64,000 nucleotides of DNA from NCBI RefSeq assembly GCF_009799805.1, contig NZ_CP047050.1, positions 1,378,001 to 1,442,000 of the forward strand. Reading direction: 5' to 3'. Under the pieces are notes generated by a model. The model did no database searches and was not told the DNA's origin. It worked only from the letters and a program-made list of their open reading frames with translations. The number at the start of each line of letters is the position of its first letter. The stretch's first letter is position 1. A program made the position numbers and the translations under genes. This document shows positions 26,751 through 36,069 of this stretch, one piece after another. This DNA comes from Myroides phaeus. GTDB lineage: Bacteria; Bacteroidota; Bacteroidia; Flavobacteriales; Flavobacteriaceae.

Positions 26751-27956
26751 TTGGGAAAGTTTAATACGTGTTTATTTATAGCTGTTTTTTTAGGAGGATT
26801 TTTATCTTCTTACGGGCAGAATATACCTGTGCAAGAAACAGAAGCAAAGCGAGATATACAAAGTATAAAAAGCGATACGATTAGTTTACAAGAAAACCCT
26901 TTTAACCCGTTGATGGGTTTTTTACCAGCGAAGAATTATAATGAAAATATTATTTCTTATGGAAATAATGATGTTTATGGAGATGTTCCTTTCTTTAAAC
27001 CAGAGATATTTGTAGAACGTGCTAAACCAAAAGTTAATCCTATTAAAGCAACGTTTAATCCTTTGATTAACCTTAATGTTTTACCTATAAACAATGAAAT
27101 AGTTGGATATTGGGAGAAGAAAAATAAGTTAGGACTTGATTTTAATCAGATAGCTTTTGTTAATTGGAGTGCTGGAGGGGAGAACTCAATTGCCGGGCTT
27201 TTTAAAGGAGAATTTGGCCGTAAATATATAAAAGGACGTTTGAGTTGGGATAATGTCCTAAATGTCCGTTATGGTGTAAATAAGCAATCTGATCGTGAAC
27301 TTCGTAAGTCTGATGACGTATTAGAGTATAATTCTACATTTGGTTATAAATCCACAGCAATTTCAGATTGGTATTATGTGGCTAAACTGAATTTTAAATC
27401 ACAATTTACAGACGGATACAATTATCCAAATACTGACGATCCTGTATCGAGATGGTTTGCTCCAGCTTATTTATTTGTTGGTTGGGGGGCGGAATACGTG
27501 ACTCCAAAAACAGGTATGAAGTTTTATATTTCACCAGTTACGTATAAAGCAACTTTTGTGAATGATCAACGTTTAGCAGATCAGGGGGCATTTGGTGTTG
27601 AAAAAGCTGAGAAAGATGATTTAGGAAATATTATAAGAAGGGGAAAAAAGTATAAAGCTGAGATTGGTTTCCTTTTAAGTAATGAGTGGAAAAAAGAGAT
27701 ATTTAAAAATATTTTTATTGAACATAAGTTGACCTTCTACAGTGATTATGTTGATCATTTTGGAAACATTGATGTAAGTTGGGAGTTCAAGTTAGATTTG
27801 AAAGTGAATAATTATGTAAGAGCCAATGTTGGAGCTTATATGATTTACGATGATAATGTTAAGAATAAAGTTGAACGTGATGGTGTTCAAGTATTAGAAG
27901 GACCTAAGGTTCAGTTTAAACAGACTCTTGGAGTAGGTTTAGTATATTCATTTTAA
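26751..27956 (+). CDS. DUF3078 family exported protein
   Basis: 401 residues. The frame opens with TTG (26751), the only start that includes the signal peptide (MGKFNTCLFIAVFLGGFLSS to YGQ, about residue 23); the first ATG is at about codon 55, inside the mature protein. The body matches DUF3078, a flavobacterial outer-membrane beta-barrel family: a conserved NWSAGGENSIAG segment (about 141-152), then alternating amphipathic strands (WDNVLNVRYGVNK, DWYYVAKLNFKSQF) ending in an aromatic C-terminal strand VGLVYSF. Function is unknown. It lies exactly three bases after the dxs stop, in the same frame, and 15 bases before the next barrel gene. Confidence 0.85.
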   Translation: MGKFNTCLFIAVFLGGFLSSYGQNIPVQETEAKRDIQSIKSDTISLQENPFNPLMGFLPAKNYNENIISYGNNDVYGDVPFFKPEIFVERAKPKVNPIKATFNPLINLNVLPINNEIVGYWEKKNKLGLDFNQIAFVNWSAGGENSIAGLFKGEFGRKYIKGRLSWDNVLNVRYGVNKQSDRELRKSDDVLEYNSTFGYKSTAISDWYYVAKLNFKSQFTDGYNYPNTDDPVSRWFAPAYLFVGWGAEYVTPKTGMKFYISPVTYKATFVNDQRLADQGAFGVEKAEKDDLGNIIRRGKKYKAEIGFLLSNEWKKEIFKNIFIEHKLTFYSDYVDHFGNIDVSWEFKLDLKVNNYVRANVGAYMIYDDNVKNKVERDGVQVLEGPKVQFKQTLGVGLVYSF

Positions 27957-27971
27957 TTATTAGGCAATCAA

Positions 27972-28667
27972 ATGAAAAAGTTAATCGTTTTTGTTTTATT
28001 CTTTGTTGGGAATATAGGGGTTAATGCTCAAGAAATGGAAAGTATTTCTCAGCATAATAATGATAGTATTCAACAAGCTGATTTAAAATATAGAGAAGAC
28101 CAATTTTACTTTGGTATTACACATACATTATTGCAAGATAAACCTGCTGGTTTTTCGCCAAATTCTGTTTCAATTGGTGTGAATGGGGGATTTTTACGCG
28201 ATTTCCCTGTCAATAAGAAAAGAACAATGGCAATTGCTCCAGGTATAGGGTACTCTTATTTAAATCTAAGAGGAAACCTTGGTTTAACTACTGAACACGA
28301 CCATATAATTCTTGATTCTTATAAAAAGAGTAGTGTTTCATTGCACGCAGTTGATTTTCCTGTTGAATTAAGATGGCGTACATCTACACCTTTTTCACAT
28401 AAGTTTTGGAGGGTTCACTTAGGTTTTAAAGCAAGTTATGTTTTTGGTGATCGAAGTAAAACTACTACAGGAGAATACTCAACCACTATGAGAGGAGATG
28501 AGGATATTAATAAGTGGCTATACGGAGTGTATATGTCTGCAGGATTTAATACGTGGAATTTTTATATGTATTATGGATTGAATAATGTTTATAAAAACAA
28601 TGTTATCCAGGATGATAAAAACAAGCTGCGTTTACTTAATGTAGGGGTGATGTTTTACATTTTGTAA
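27972..28667 (+). CDS. Outer-membrane beta-barrel protein, PorT-like
   Basis: 231 residues with a signal peptide (cleaved near NVNAQ, about 20). The mature chain is short amphipathic strands (QFYFGITHTLL, TMAIAPGIGYSYLNLRG, WNFYMYYGLNNVYKN) ending in the C-terminal barrel strand VGVMFYIL. The size and shape resemble PorT-family barrels, which in some members take part in type IX secretion. This copy is not next to ubiE, the usual neighbour of the PorT/SprT gene, so it may be a paralogue. Third gene of the dxs-DUF3078-barrel unit. Its last 13 bases overlap the 3' end of the convergent gene. Confidence 0.75.
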   Translation: MKKLIVFVLFFVGNIGVNAQEMESISQHNNDSIQQADLKYREDQFYFGITHTLLQDKPAGFSPNSVSIGVNGGFLRDFPVNKKRTMAIAPGIGYSYLNLRGNLGLTTEHDHIILDSYKKSSVSLHAVDFPVELRWRTSTPFSHKFWRVHLGFKASYVFGDRSKTTTGEYSTTMRGDEDINKWLYGVYMSAGFNTWNFYMYYGLNNVYKNNVIQDDKNKLRLLNVGVMFYIL

Positions 28668-29269
28668 GTTAGTGAAAAGAAAAATAGTTGTGGAATTACT
28701 CCTATCAAAAAGCCTAATATTATTTCTGTCGACGTATGTGCTTTAAAGTATAAGCGTGATGTCGCTGTAAATCCAATTATAAATATTAAGGCTATAATTC
28801 CTATTAAGTTTACGTTTTGATGTTCAATTAATTGTGTAATAAAGAACAGTAAACAACTTCCTAAAAGTGCTATATGGGCACTGCATTTAAGTCTAAAAAA
28901 AATAAAAATTAATAAAGCGATATAGCTATAAATTAATCCCCATATATAAAAATTTATCGCATAAGCGCTATTGTTGTAAAGAACATAATACTTTAGGATT
29001 ATAAGTAGAAAAATATTTATAACATAAGGTATTATTCTTTCACTTGGCTTACTTACCATTACAGAAGATTTGATTACTCCCAATGATTTTAGTAAAAAGT
29101 AAATGCTAATTGGAATTAAGCAAGTTAAAATAAGTACTTGTCCAAGTATTATTGAAATCTCGAGTTTTGAAAAATAGAAGTAAGTAATACTAAAGTATAA
29201 GAGTACCGTATAAAAAGGAACAAATATCGGATGAAATATATATGAAAAAAGAGATAATAATTTTTTCAT
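28655..29269 (-). CDS. PAP2-like integral membrane protein
   Basis: 204 residues with about six transmembrane helices. The C-terminal part, ATSRLYFKAHTSTEIILGFLIG, follows the third PAP2 motif pattern (SRxxxxxHxxxDvxxG) with Glu in place of the usual Asp. RLKCSAHIALLG corresponds to the SGH motif with AH in place of GH. A clear first motif (KxxxxxxRP) is not obvious; SKPSERIIPY may be its remnant. It is therefore a PAP2-superfamily membrane protein, perhaps with altered or lost phosphatase activity. Its 3' end overlaps the PorT-like gene by 13 bases, and it lies 17 bases downstream of rpoN on the same strand. Confidence 0.7.
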   Translation of the reverse strand: MKKLLSLFSYIFHPIFVPFYTVLLYFSITYFYFSKLEISIILGQVLILTCLIPISIYFLLKSLGVIKSSVMVSKPSERIIPYVINIFLLIILKYYVLYNNSAYAINFYIWGLIYSYIALLIFIFFRLKCSAHIALLGSCLLFFITQLIEHQNVNLIGIIALIFIIGFTATSRLYFKAHTSTEIILGFLIGVIPQLFFFSLTYKM

Positions 29270-29286
29270 TTGACGATAGTATAAAA

Positions 29287-30741
29287 TTAAATACGCTTGC
29301 GCATTCTTGCTACAGGAATGTCAAGTTGTTCTCTATATTTTGCAACTGTTCTTCTTGCAATTGGATATCCTTTCTCTTTTAATAACTCTGCTAATTTATC
29401 ATCTGGATAAGGTTTCTTTTTATCCTCATCTTTAATGATATTTTGGAGTATTTTTTTAATTTCAATAGTAGATACCTCTTCTCCTTGATCATTAATCATA
29501 GCTTCTGAAAAGAAGTTTTTAATCAGTTTTGTACCATAAGGTGTATCTACATATTTACTGTTAGCAACACGTGAAACAGTTGAAATATCTAAACCAACTA
29601 AATCTGCAATGTCTTTTAAAATCATTGGTTTTAGTTTTGTTTCATCTCCTGTAAGAAAGTATTCTTCTTGGTATTCAAGAATGGCACTCATAGTAACTAT
29701 TAAAGTCTCTTGTCGTTGTTTAATAGCGTCAATAAACCATTTAGCACCATCTAATTTTTGTTTTATGAATTGTACTGCGTCTTTTTGAGCACTGCTAATT
29801 TTAGCTGAGTCTTTATACGATTGTAACATTTCTTGGTAATCTTTAGAAACGTGTAGTTCGGGTGCATTTCTTCCATTTAAAAGTAATTCAAGCTCTCCTT
29901 CATTAATTTTAATTGTGAAATCTGGCACTACATGTTCGACTGCTCGATCATTACCTATATACGCTCCTCCTGGCTTAGGATTTAATTTTTCAATTTCATC
30001 GATTGCATTTCTTAATTGCTCTTTTGTAGCATTGTATTTTTGCAATAGTTTATCGTAATGCTTTTTAGTAAAAGCATCAAATTGATTTTCGATAATATCT
30101 TTTGCTAAATCGATAGATTCAGTAGGTGTTTTGTGTTTTAATTGAAGTAATAAACACTCTTTTAGATCACGCGCACCAACTCCTGCTGGGTCAAGTTCTT
30201 GAACTAATAGTAATATTCTTTCCACTGTTTCTTCGTCTGTGTAAACACCTTGTGTAAAGGCTAAGTCATCAACGATGTCTTGTGTTTCACGACGGATATA
30301 TCCCATATCGTCAATACTCCCTACAAGGAATTCTGCGATTACTCTATCTGAATCTGAAAGAATAAAAGTGTTTAATTGGTTTAGTAAGTCTTGGTGAAAA
30401 CTTTCGTGAGCAATAATTGGTGCTTCATAATCTTCATCGTCTTTACTGTAGTTATTTGCTTGAAGTTTATAATCGGGAGTTTCATCATTACTTAAATATT
30501 CATCGATATTGATATCTTCGGCCTCAATGCGCTCACTATCATAATCTTCAAAATCTTCTGTATAATCTTCAACTTCTGCTAATTCATTTTCTTTTCCTAC
30601 TTCAAGTGCTGGATTTTCTATAAGTTCTTCTTTAAGTCTTTGTTCGAATGCTAACGTAGGTAACTGAATTAACTTCATCAACTGAATTTGTTGAGGAGAT
30701 AATTTTTGTGATAATTTAAGTTGTAAACTTTGTTTTAGCAT
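29287..30741 (-). CDS. rpoN: RNA polymerase sigma-54 factor
   Basis: 484 residues. Region I is the glutamine-rich activator-contact segment (MLKQSLQLKLSQKLSPQQIQ, residues 1-20). Region II is a long acidic stretch (about 45-105). The core-binding region follows, then the HTH (KDIADLVGLDISTVSRVANSKYV, about 376-398), and the RpoN box ARRTVAKYREQL near residues 463-474 binds the -24 element. All domains are present, so it should be functional with AAA+ enhancer-binding proteins encoded elsewhere. It has its own -7 element within a 13-bp inverted repeat that separates it from asnS. Confidence 0.97.
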   Translation of the reverse strand: MLKQSLQLKLSQKLSPQQIQLMKLIQLPTLAFEQRLKEELIENPALEVGKENELAEVEDYTEDFEDYDSERIEAEDINIDEYLSNDETPDYKLQANNYSKDDEDYEAPIIAHESFHQDLLNQLNTFILSDSDRVIAEFLVGSIDDMGYIRRETQDIVDDLAFTQGVYTDEETVERILLLVQELDPAGVGARDLKECLLLQLKHKTPTESIDLAKDIIENQFDAFTKKHYDKLLQKYNATKEQLRNAIDEIEKLNPKPGGAYIGNDRAVEHVVPDFTIKINEGELELLLNGRNAPELHVSKDYQEMLQSYKDSAKISSAQKDAVQFIKQKLDGAKWFIDAIKQRQETLIVTMSAILEYQEEYFLTGDETKLKPMILKDIADLVGLDISTVSRVANSKYVDTPYGTKLIKNFFSEAMINDQGEEVSTIEIKKILQNIIKDEDKKKPYPDDKLAELLKEKGYPIARRTVAKYREQLDIPVARMRKRI

Positions 30742-30764
30742 TTTTAAGAAATTTAATAGAAATA

Positions 30765-30832
30765 AAAAATGTTTACTCTAAACACCTCTTTTCCAAATTT
30801 AAGAAAAAAATGCGATTAAAGTAAACATTTTT
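30765..30832 (-). repeat. 13-bp perfect inverted repeat flanking the rpoN -7 element
   Basis: Arms AAAAATGTTTACT (30765-30777) and AGTAAACATTTTT (30820-30832), separated by 42 bases that contain the -7 element TAAATTTG of rpoN. It may be an operator pair, or a large-loop terminator/attenuator of asnS read into rpoN. Confidence 0.7.
30794..30801 (-). promoter_or_regulatory. Candidate -7 element of rpoN
   Basis: Minus-strand TAAATTTG, 52 bases before the rpoN start; no good -33 partner. Confidence 0.45.
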
Positions 30833-30849
30833 GTATGTTGTTAAATAAA

Positions 30850-32283
30850 TTAGAACTCAGCGTTTTGCGGTGTTCTTGGGAAAGGAATTACATCTCTAAT
30901 GTTTGTCATTCCTGTCATAAATAACACTAAACGTTCGAATCCAAGACCAAAACCACTGTGAGGTGCAGTTCCAAATTTACGTGTATCTAAGTACCACCAT
31001 AATTCTTTTGCATCAATTCCCATTTTGGCAATTTTGTCCATTAATACGTCGTAACGTTCTTCTCTTTCAGAACCACCTACAATCTCTCCAATTCCAGGGA
31101 AAAGAATGTCCATTGCACGAACAGTTTTTCCATCTTCGTTCATTCTCATATAGAATGCTTTGATATCTGCTGGATAATCAAATAAGATTACTGGGCATTT
31201 GAAGTGTTTTTCAACTAAGTAACGTTCGTGCTCACTTTGTAAGTCAGCTCCCCATTCGTTAATGATATAGTTGAATTTTTTGTTTTTATTCGGCTTACAG
31301 TTTCTTAAAATGTCAATTGCTTCTGTATAGCTAACGCGTTTGAAGTTGTTTTCAACTACAAAACGTAATTTTTCAATTAATGACATTTCACTACGCTCAG
31401 CTTGTGGTTTAGATTTCTCTTCCTCTAATAAGCGTTTTTCTAAGAATTTTAAGTCGTCTTCACATTTTTCTAAAGTGTACTTGATAACATTTTTAATGAA
31501 GTCTTCTGCAAGATCCATATTGTCATCTAATGTATTGAAGGCTACTTCTGGCTCAATCATCCAAAATTCAGCAAGGTGTCTTGATGTATTTGAATTTTCA
31601 GCACGGAAAGTTGGTCCAAATGTATATACAGAACCTAATGCCATTGCATAAGTTTCAGCTTCTAATTGTCCAGATACTGTTAGGTTTGTTGTTTTTCCAA
31701 AGAAATCTTCTTTACTGTCAACTTCTCCTTGTTCTGTACGAGGAAGATTGTTTAAATCTAATGAAGTTACGCGAAACATTTCTCCTGCTCCTTCAGCATC
31801 AGAACCTGTGATAATAGGTGCATTGAAATAGAAGAAACCATTCTCTTGGAAGTATTTATGTACAGCATATGCAATAGTACTACGTACACGCATAATAGCA
31901 CCAAACATATTCGTTCTAATTCTTAAGTGAGCATTTTCACGTAAAAATTCTAAAGAGTGTTTTTTAGGTTGAATTGGATATTCTTCAGGATTTGCCTCTC
32001 CGTAGATTTTAAGTTTTTCAACTTGAATTTCTACGTTTTGTCCTGCTCCTCTACTTTCTACAAGTGTACCTCTAACTGAGATTGCTGCTCCTGTGTGAAT
32101 TCTTTTTAATTGTTCTGCAGGAAACTTATCTAAATCAACAACACATTGAATATTGTTAATAGTGGATCCATCATTTAACGCTATAAACTGGCTGTTTCTA
32201 AACGTTTTTACCCATCCCTTTGCTTTTACTTCGTGTAGAAGACCTTTACCACCTAAAAGATCGATAATTTTCGTATGTTTCAT
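30850..32283 (-). CDS. asnS: Asparaginyl-tRNA synthetase
   Basis: 477-residue class II synthetase that charges tRNA-Asn. An N-terminal OB-fold anticodon-binding domain (about 15-105: [20 protein letters not shown]) is followed by the class II catalytic core: motif 2 in [20 protein letters not shown] (about 221-240) and motif 3 [15 protein letters not shown] (about 448-462). The NTSRH sequence is typical of AsnRS rather than AspRS. It is upstream of rpoN on the same strand, a common order in this group. Confidence 0.97.
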   Translation of the reverse strand: MKHTKIIDLLGGKGLLHEVKAKGWVKTFRNSQFIALNDGSTINNIQCVVDLDKFPAEQLKRIHTGAAISVRGTLVESRGAGQNVEIQVEKLKIYGEANPEEYPIQPKKHSLEFLRENAHLRIRTNMFGAIMRVRSTIAYAVHKYFQENGFFYFNAPIITGSDAEGAGEMFRVTSLDLNNLPRTEQGEVDSKEDFFGKTTNLTVSGQLEAETYAMALGSVYTFGPTFRAENSNTSRHLAEFWMIEPEVAFNTLDDNMDLAEDFIKNVIKYTLEKCEDDLKFLEKRLLEEEKSKPQAERSEMSLIEKLRFVVENNFKRVSYTEAIDILRNCKPNKNKKFNYIINEWGADLQSEHERYLVEKHFKCPVILFDYPADIKAFYMRMNEDGKTVRAMDILFPGIGEIVGGSEREERYDVLMDKIAKMGIDAKELWWYLDTRKFGTAPHSGFGLGFERLVLFMTGMTNIRDVIPFPRTPQNAEF

Positions 32284-32338
32284 CGTGATTTATATTTTTA
32301 GTAATCAGTGTCTTGATTTGGATATTATAAAATACCTG

Positions 32339-32346
32339 CAAATTTA
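32339..32346 (-). promoter_or_regulatory. Candidate -7 element of asnS
   Basis: Minus-strand TAAATTTG, 55 bases from the asnS start; -33 not evident. Confidence 0.4.
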
Positions 32347-32554
32347 GTAAAATATTGTCTATTATGGAATAGTGAATTTTGTAATTCAGGCGATATTGGG
32401 GTCAAAATAGAGGGAATAGCGAAAGATTTAAATAGAATTGAGTAAAAGTTACTTAGATATTGTACTTATTTAAAAAAGTGCTTTGTTATTGTCCTTTGTT
32501 TATATAGAAATGGTAGGCCTTAAATTTAAACAAAGTAAGTCGAGGGATATAAAT

Positions 32555-32588
32555 AAAAGGCTAACATTTTTCAGATGTTAGCCTTTTT
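32555..32588 (-). terminator. Terminator of the leucine dehydrogenase gene
   Basis: 13-bp stem AAAAGGCTAACAT / ATGTTAGCCTTTT with 7-nt loop. Confidence 0.85.
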
Positions 32589-32596
32589 TGGATTTA

Positions 32597-33685
32597 TTAT
32601 TTTTTTGCGTTTAATCTTTCCTCTGCCTTTTTCATAGCTGCTTGTTGTGAAGTTAATCCGTGCTGTTTTGCATAGTTTAATACTTCTAATGTTGTATTGT
32701 AAATGTTTTCGGTTCTTCTTAGAGCTTCATTTAAATCGTATTTAACTATCTCACCAAATACATTTATAATTCCTCCTGCGTTAATTAAAAAGTCTGGAGC
32801 GTAAACAATACCTCTTTCTTGTAACCTTTTTCCGTGTATTGCTTCTACGGCTAATTGATTGTTAGCAGCACCAGCAATTACTTTGGCTTTTATTTTTTCT
32901 ATAGTATCGTCATTGATAGTTGCACCAAGTGCACAAGGTGAATAAATGTCTACGTCTGCACTGTAGATATCGTCACCAGTGAATTGTTGTACATTATATT
33001 TTTCTGCTATCTGAGTTACGCGTTCTTGATTGATATCTGTAATTTGTACTAATGCTCCGTGTTCAACAAGATGTTTTACTAAAGTTTCTCCTACATTTCC
33101 TATACCTTGAACAAGTACTTTTTTACCGTTTAAATTATCTGTACCAAATTGAAATTGTGCTGCAGCTTTTAATCCCATAAAAACACCATAAGCTGTCACA
33201 GGAGAAGGGTTACCTGATCCTCCAAGGCTTTGTGAAATACCAGTCACGTGTGGGGTAATACTGTGAATTAAATCCATATCGTCTGTAGTAGTACCTACAT
33301 CTTCTGCTGTAATGTATCTTCCACCTAAGGAGTTTACATAATTAGCAAATGCTTTAATTAATTCTGGACTTTTATCTTTTTTAGAATCTCCAATTATAAC
33401 AGCTTTTCCTCCACCTAAATCAAGCCCTGAAATAGCAGACTTATAAGTCATTCCTCTTGAGAGCCTTAAAACATCATTTAAAGCTTCCCATTCAGAAGTA
33501 TAATTCCACATTCTGGTTCCTCCAAGTGCTGGTCCAAGGGTTGTATTGTGAATTCCAATAATTGCTTTTAATCCTGAATCTTTGTCGTGACAAAAAACAA
33601 TTTGTTCGTGATTGTCAAATGAAAGTTGTCCAAAAACGGGGGCTATTTTTTGAAGTTCTTCAGGGGAGTAAATTTTTGTCGTCAT
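32597..33685 (-). CDS. Leucine dehydrogenase (Glu/Leu/Phe/Val dehydrogenase family)
   Basis: 362-residue NAD-dependent amino acid dehydrogenase that oxidatively deaminates branched-chain amino acids. Substrate domain: GPALGGTRMWNYTSEWEA and SRGMTYKSAISGLDLGGGKA, where the active-site lysines lie. Rossmann domain: VLVQGIGNVGETLVKHL (about 188-204). The length and TAEDVGTTTDDMD match leucine/valine dehydrogenase rather than the 450-residue glutamate dehydrogenases. Single-gene transcript with its own terminator; it supplies keto acids for branched-chain fatty acid synthesis, a plausible role in this lineage. Confidence 0.92.
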   Translation of the reverse strand: MTTKIYSPEELQKIAPVFGQLSFDNHEQIVFCHDKDSGLKAIIGIHNTTLGPALGGTRMWNYTSEWEALNDVLRLSRGMTYKSAISGLDLGGGKAVIIGDSKKDKSPELIKAFANYVNSLGGRYITAEDVGTTTDDMDLIHSITPHVTGISQSLGGSGNPSPVTAYGVFMGLKAAAQFQFGTDNLNGKKVLVQGIGNVGETLVKHLVEHGALVQITDINQERVTQIAEKYNVQQFTGDDIYSADVDIYSPCALGATINDDTIEKIKAKVIAGAANNQLAVEAIHGKRLQERGIVYAPDFLINAGGIINVFGEIVKYDLNEALRRTENIYNTTLEVLNYAKQHGLTSQQAAMKKAEERLNAKK

Positions 33686-33841
33686 AATTATAGCTTTTTT
33701 TGTTACTAAATAACCGTATTTAATTTAACGGTATGATTATAAAGATAATGAAAAACTATTGATTATGAGTGTGATAAGTTTGTTGTAGGAATGTTAAAGC
33801 TTAAAGAAAGCAGATAAGATGATATTGAATATATTATAAAA

Positions 33842-33869
33842 AAAAATCCGCATACTTGCGGATTTTTTT
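33842..33869 (-). terminator. Terminator of pyrH-frr
   Basis: 11-bp stem AAAAATCCGCA / TGCGGATTTTT with a TACT tetraloop, abutting the frr stop. Confidence 0.9.
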
Positions 33870-34432
33870 TAAACTGTCATGATTTCTACTTCTTTAGCAG
33901 ATAGAATATCTTCTATCTTCTTAACGAAGTTATCAGTTAATTTTTGAATTCTTTCTTCAGCACCTTTACAGATGTCTTCAGAAGTTCCATTTTTTTCTTC
34001 TTTTTTGATGTCGTTATTAGCGTCTTTACGAGCATTTCTAATACCGATTTTTGCATCTTCACATTCAGATTTTGCTTGTTTAGCCAAATCTTTACGTCTT
34101 TCTTCCGTTAATGCAGGAACGTTAATGATAATATTATCACCATTATTCATTGGGTTCAATCCTAAATTAGCAATCATAATTGCTTTTTCAATAGGTTGTA
34201 ACATATTTTTTTCCCAAGGAGTAATTGAAAGTGTTCTGGCATCAGGAGTACTAACATTTGCTACTTGAGAAAGAGGAGTTTGTGATCCATAGTAATCAAC
34301 AAAAACAGATCCCAACATTTGTGGTGAAGCTTTTCCAGCACGAATGTTTAAAAGAGATTTTTCTAAGTGAGCAACAGTATTATCCATTGACTCTTTTGCA
34401 GACGCAATAATTAGTTCTAATTCTTCAGTCAT
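33869..34432 (-). CDS. frr: Ribosome recycling factor
   Basis: 187 residues, family length. It releases ribosomes from mRNA after termination together with EF-G. The hallmarks are visible: HLEKSLLNIRAGKASPQML near the start, INVPALTEERRKDLAKQAK in the middle, and the C-terminal coiled helix. It lies 9 bases after pyrH, the near-universal pyrH-frr pair, and the terminator begins at its stop codon. Confidence 0.98.
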   Translation of the reverse strand: MTEELELIIASAKESMDNTVAHLEKSLLNIRAGKASPQMLGSVFVDYYGSQTPLSQVANVSTPDARTLSITPWEKNMLQPIEKAIMIANLGLNPMNNGDNIIINVPALTEERRKDLAKQAKSECEDAKIGIRNARKDANNDIKKEEKNGTSEDICKGAEERIQKLTDNFVKKIEDILSAKEVEIMTV

Positions 34433-34441
34433 AATATAAAA

Positions 34442-35161
34442 TTACTTAATGTTTACAGATACAGTAGTTCCTACTGAATCATCTCCTTTGCAAACTTTTA
34501 ATAAATTATCTTGTTTGTTCATATCAAATACAACAATTGGTAGTTCATTTTCTCTACTCAATGTAAATGCTGTTGTATCCATAACGTTTAATCCTTTTGT
34601 TAATACATCTGAGAAAGTAATTTCTTCAAATTTAATTGCTGTAGGATCTTTTTCTGGGTCTGCAGTATAAACTCCATCAACTCGTGTTCCTTTTAAAATA
34701 ACATCGGCATTGATTTCTACACCTCTTAAAACTGCAGCTGTATCAGTAGTAAAATAAGGATTTCCTGTTCCAGCTCCAAAAATAACAATTCTACCTTTTT
34801 CTAAGTGACGAACTGCTCTTCTTTTGATATAAGGTTCTGCTACTGCTTCAATTTTTAAAGCTGTTTGCAGTCTTGTTAACATTCCTGCTGCTTCTAAAGC
34901 ACCTTGTAATGCCATACCATTGATAATTGTAGCAAGCATTCCCATGTAATCACCTTGCACTCTGTCCATTCCGACATTTGCTCCAGCAACACCTCTAAAA
35001 ATATTCCCTCCACCAATTACAATTGCAATTTCAACACCTAAATCGTGAACTTTTTTTACTTCAGCAGCATATTCTGCTAATTTTTTAGGATCAATACCAT
35101 ACTGTTGATCTCCCATTAATGCTTCTCCACTTAATTTTAGTAGAATTCTTTTGTACTTCAT
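34442..35161 (-). CDS. pyrH: Uridylate kinase (UMP kinase)
   Basis: 239-residue bacterial-type UMP kinase of the amino acid kinase fold, making UDP from UMP. Starts [17 protein letters not shown]. The nucleotide-binding [11 protein letters not shown] (about 48-58) and [18 protein letters not shown] (about 73-90) segments are intact, as is [13 protein letters not shown], the UMP-binding region. First gene of pyrH-frr with its own -7 element; usually allosterically controlled by GTP and UTP. Confidence 0.98.
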   Translation of the reverse strand: MKYKRILLKLSGEALMGDQQYGIDPKKLAEYAAEVKKVHDLGVEIAIVIGGGNIFRGVAGANVGMDRVQGDYMGMLATIINGMALQGALEAAGMLTRLQTALKIEAVAEPYIKRRAVRHLEKGRIVIFGAGTGNPYFTTDTAAVLRGVEINADVILKGTRVDGVYTADPEKDPTAIKFEEITFSDVLTKGLNVMDTTAFTLSRENELPIVVFDMNKQDNLLKVCKGDDSVGTTVSVNIK

Positions 35162-35186
35162 TGAAAGATAATTTTTTAAAGTTTTG

Positions 35187-35194
35187 CAAATATA
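35187..35194 (-). promoter_or_regulatory. Candidate -7 element of pyrH-frr
   Basis: Minus-strand TATATTTG, 25 bases from the pyrH start, in the short gap after the patatin gene. Confidence 0.5.
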
Positions 35195-35208
35195 AAGATT
35201 ATATACTT

Positions 35209-36003
35209 CTATAAAATAGCTTTTTTGAAAATATCTGAATTCTTCTCAAATGATTTTTTAGCTTCTTGATAACCAATAGCAAACATCTCATCCATTTTCT
35301 TCTTATTTCTTTCAAATGTGGAATATAATGTTAACTCTTCGGGTTCTATTAAGACATCACAAATACGCCCGTGTACAATATTGCTCATTGCTGTCATTAA
35401 ATCGTAAGCCCTGAAGGTTATTGAACGGATGGTAGTTAAGTCAGATTGAGGAACGGTTTGTATAGGACATACGTTGCTGCCTATCACAAAATCACATTGG
35501 TCTTTTAAAACTTTAGTTGGAAAGTTGTTTAAAATACCGCCATCACTATATAAATTATCGCCAATTAAGTAAGGTGAAAATACTCCAGGAAATGCACTTG
35601 AAGCTAATACAGCATCTACAATTCTTGTATTGGGTTCAAAGAAATGGATTTTCCCAGTAGCTATATTGGTAGCATTAATATAAACTGGAATATTTAAATC
35701 TTGTAATGTTTTGTCTTCAAAAGCCTTTTTGATGTATTTGTCAAAAGTATTCACATCCATTATACCAGCTTTTTTTAAGGTAAAATGTTGCCAGTTAAAA
35801 ATGTTGACAGACTTGAATAAATGTAATATTTCTTCTGGATTAATACCAGAGGCGTATAGGGTTGCTACAATTGATCCAGCACTCGTTCCAGAGATTGCAG
35901 TTGGTGTAATGTTTTTTTCTTTTAAATACTGTAATACCCCTGCATGAGCAATTCCTTTAAATCCTCCTCCTGATAAAGATAAGCCTATAGATTTTGTATT
36001 CAT
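35209..36003 (-). CDS. Patatin-like phospholipase
   Basis: 264 residues, cytoplasmic by lack of a signal peptide. The catalytic Ser-Asp dyad is intact: oxyanion loop SGGGFKG (residues 11-17), nucleophile elbow GTSAG (about 39-43), and DGG in [13 protein letters not shown] (about 152-154). It resembles the RssA/YlbK group. The substrate, probably a phospholipid or lysophospholipid, is not known from sequence. It is upstream of pyrH on the same strand but pyrH has its own promoter signal, and divergent from the thioredoxin-like gene. Confidence 0.9.
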   Translation of the reverse strand: MNTKSIGLSLSGGGFKGIAHAGVLQYLKEKNITPTAISGTSAGSIVATLYASGINPEEILHLFKSVNIFNWQHFTLKKAGIMDVNTFDKYIKKAFEDKTLQDLNIPVYINATNIATGKIHFFEPNTRIVDAVLASSAFPGVFSPYLIGDNLYSDGGILNNFPTKVLKDQCDFVIGSNVCPIQTVPQSDLTTIRSITFRAYDLMTAMSNIVHGRICDVLIEPEELTLYSTFERNKKKMDEMFAIGYQEAKKSFEKNSDIFKKAIL

Positions 36004-36033
36004 CGTGTAAATGGTATTTTGGTTTTAAAATAG

Positions 36034-36041
36034 TATCTTTG
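36034..36041 (+). promoter_or_regulatory. Candidate -7 element of the thioredoxin-like gene
   Basis: TATCTTTG, 28 bases before the start codon; -33 weak. Confidence 0.45.
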
Positions 36042-36069
36042 ATAGAAACGAACAATAAATTTACATAAA

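Larger units (their letters stand above)
32284..32596. other. Intergenic region asnS / leucine dehydrogenase
   Basis: 313 AT-rich bases: asnS -7 element at one end, leucine dehydrogenase terminator at the other. No ORF or repeat seen between. Confidence 0.5.

Noticed and set aside
29287..30741. Acidic stretch in RpoN as a novel insertion
   Set aside because: Region II of sigma-54 is naturally acidic and variable in length, so this is ordinary.
33713..33732. ACCGT / ACGGT inverted repeat upstream of leucine dehydrogenase
   Set aside because: Only 5 bp per arm with a 10-base gap; too short to distinguish from chance.
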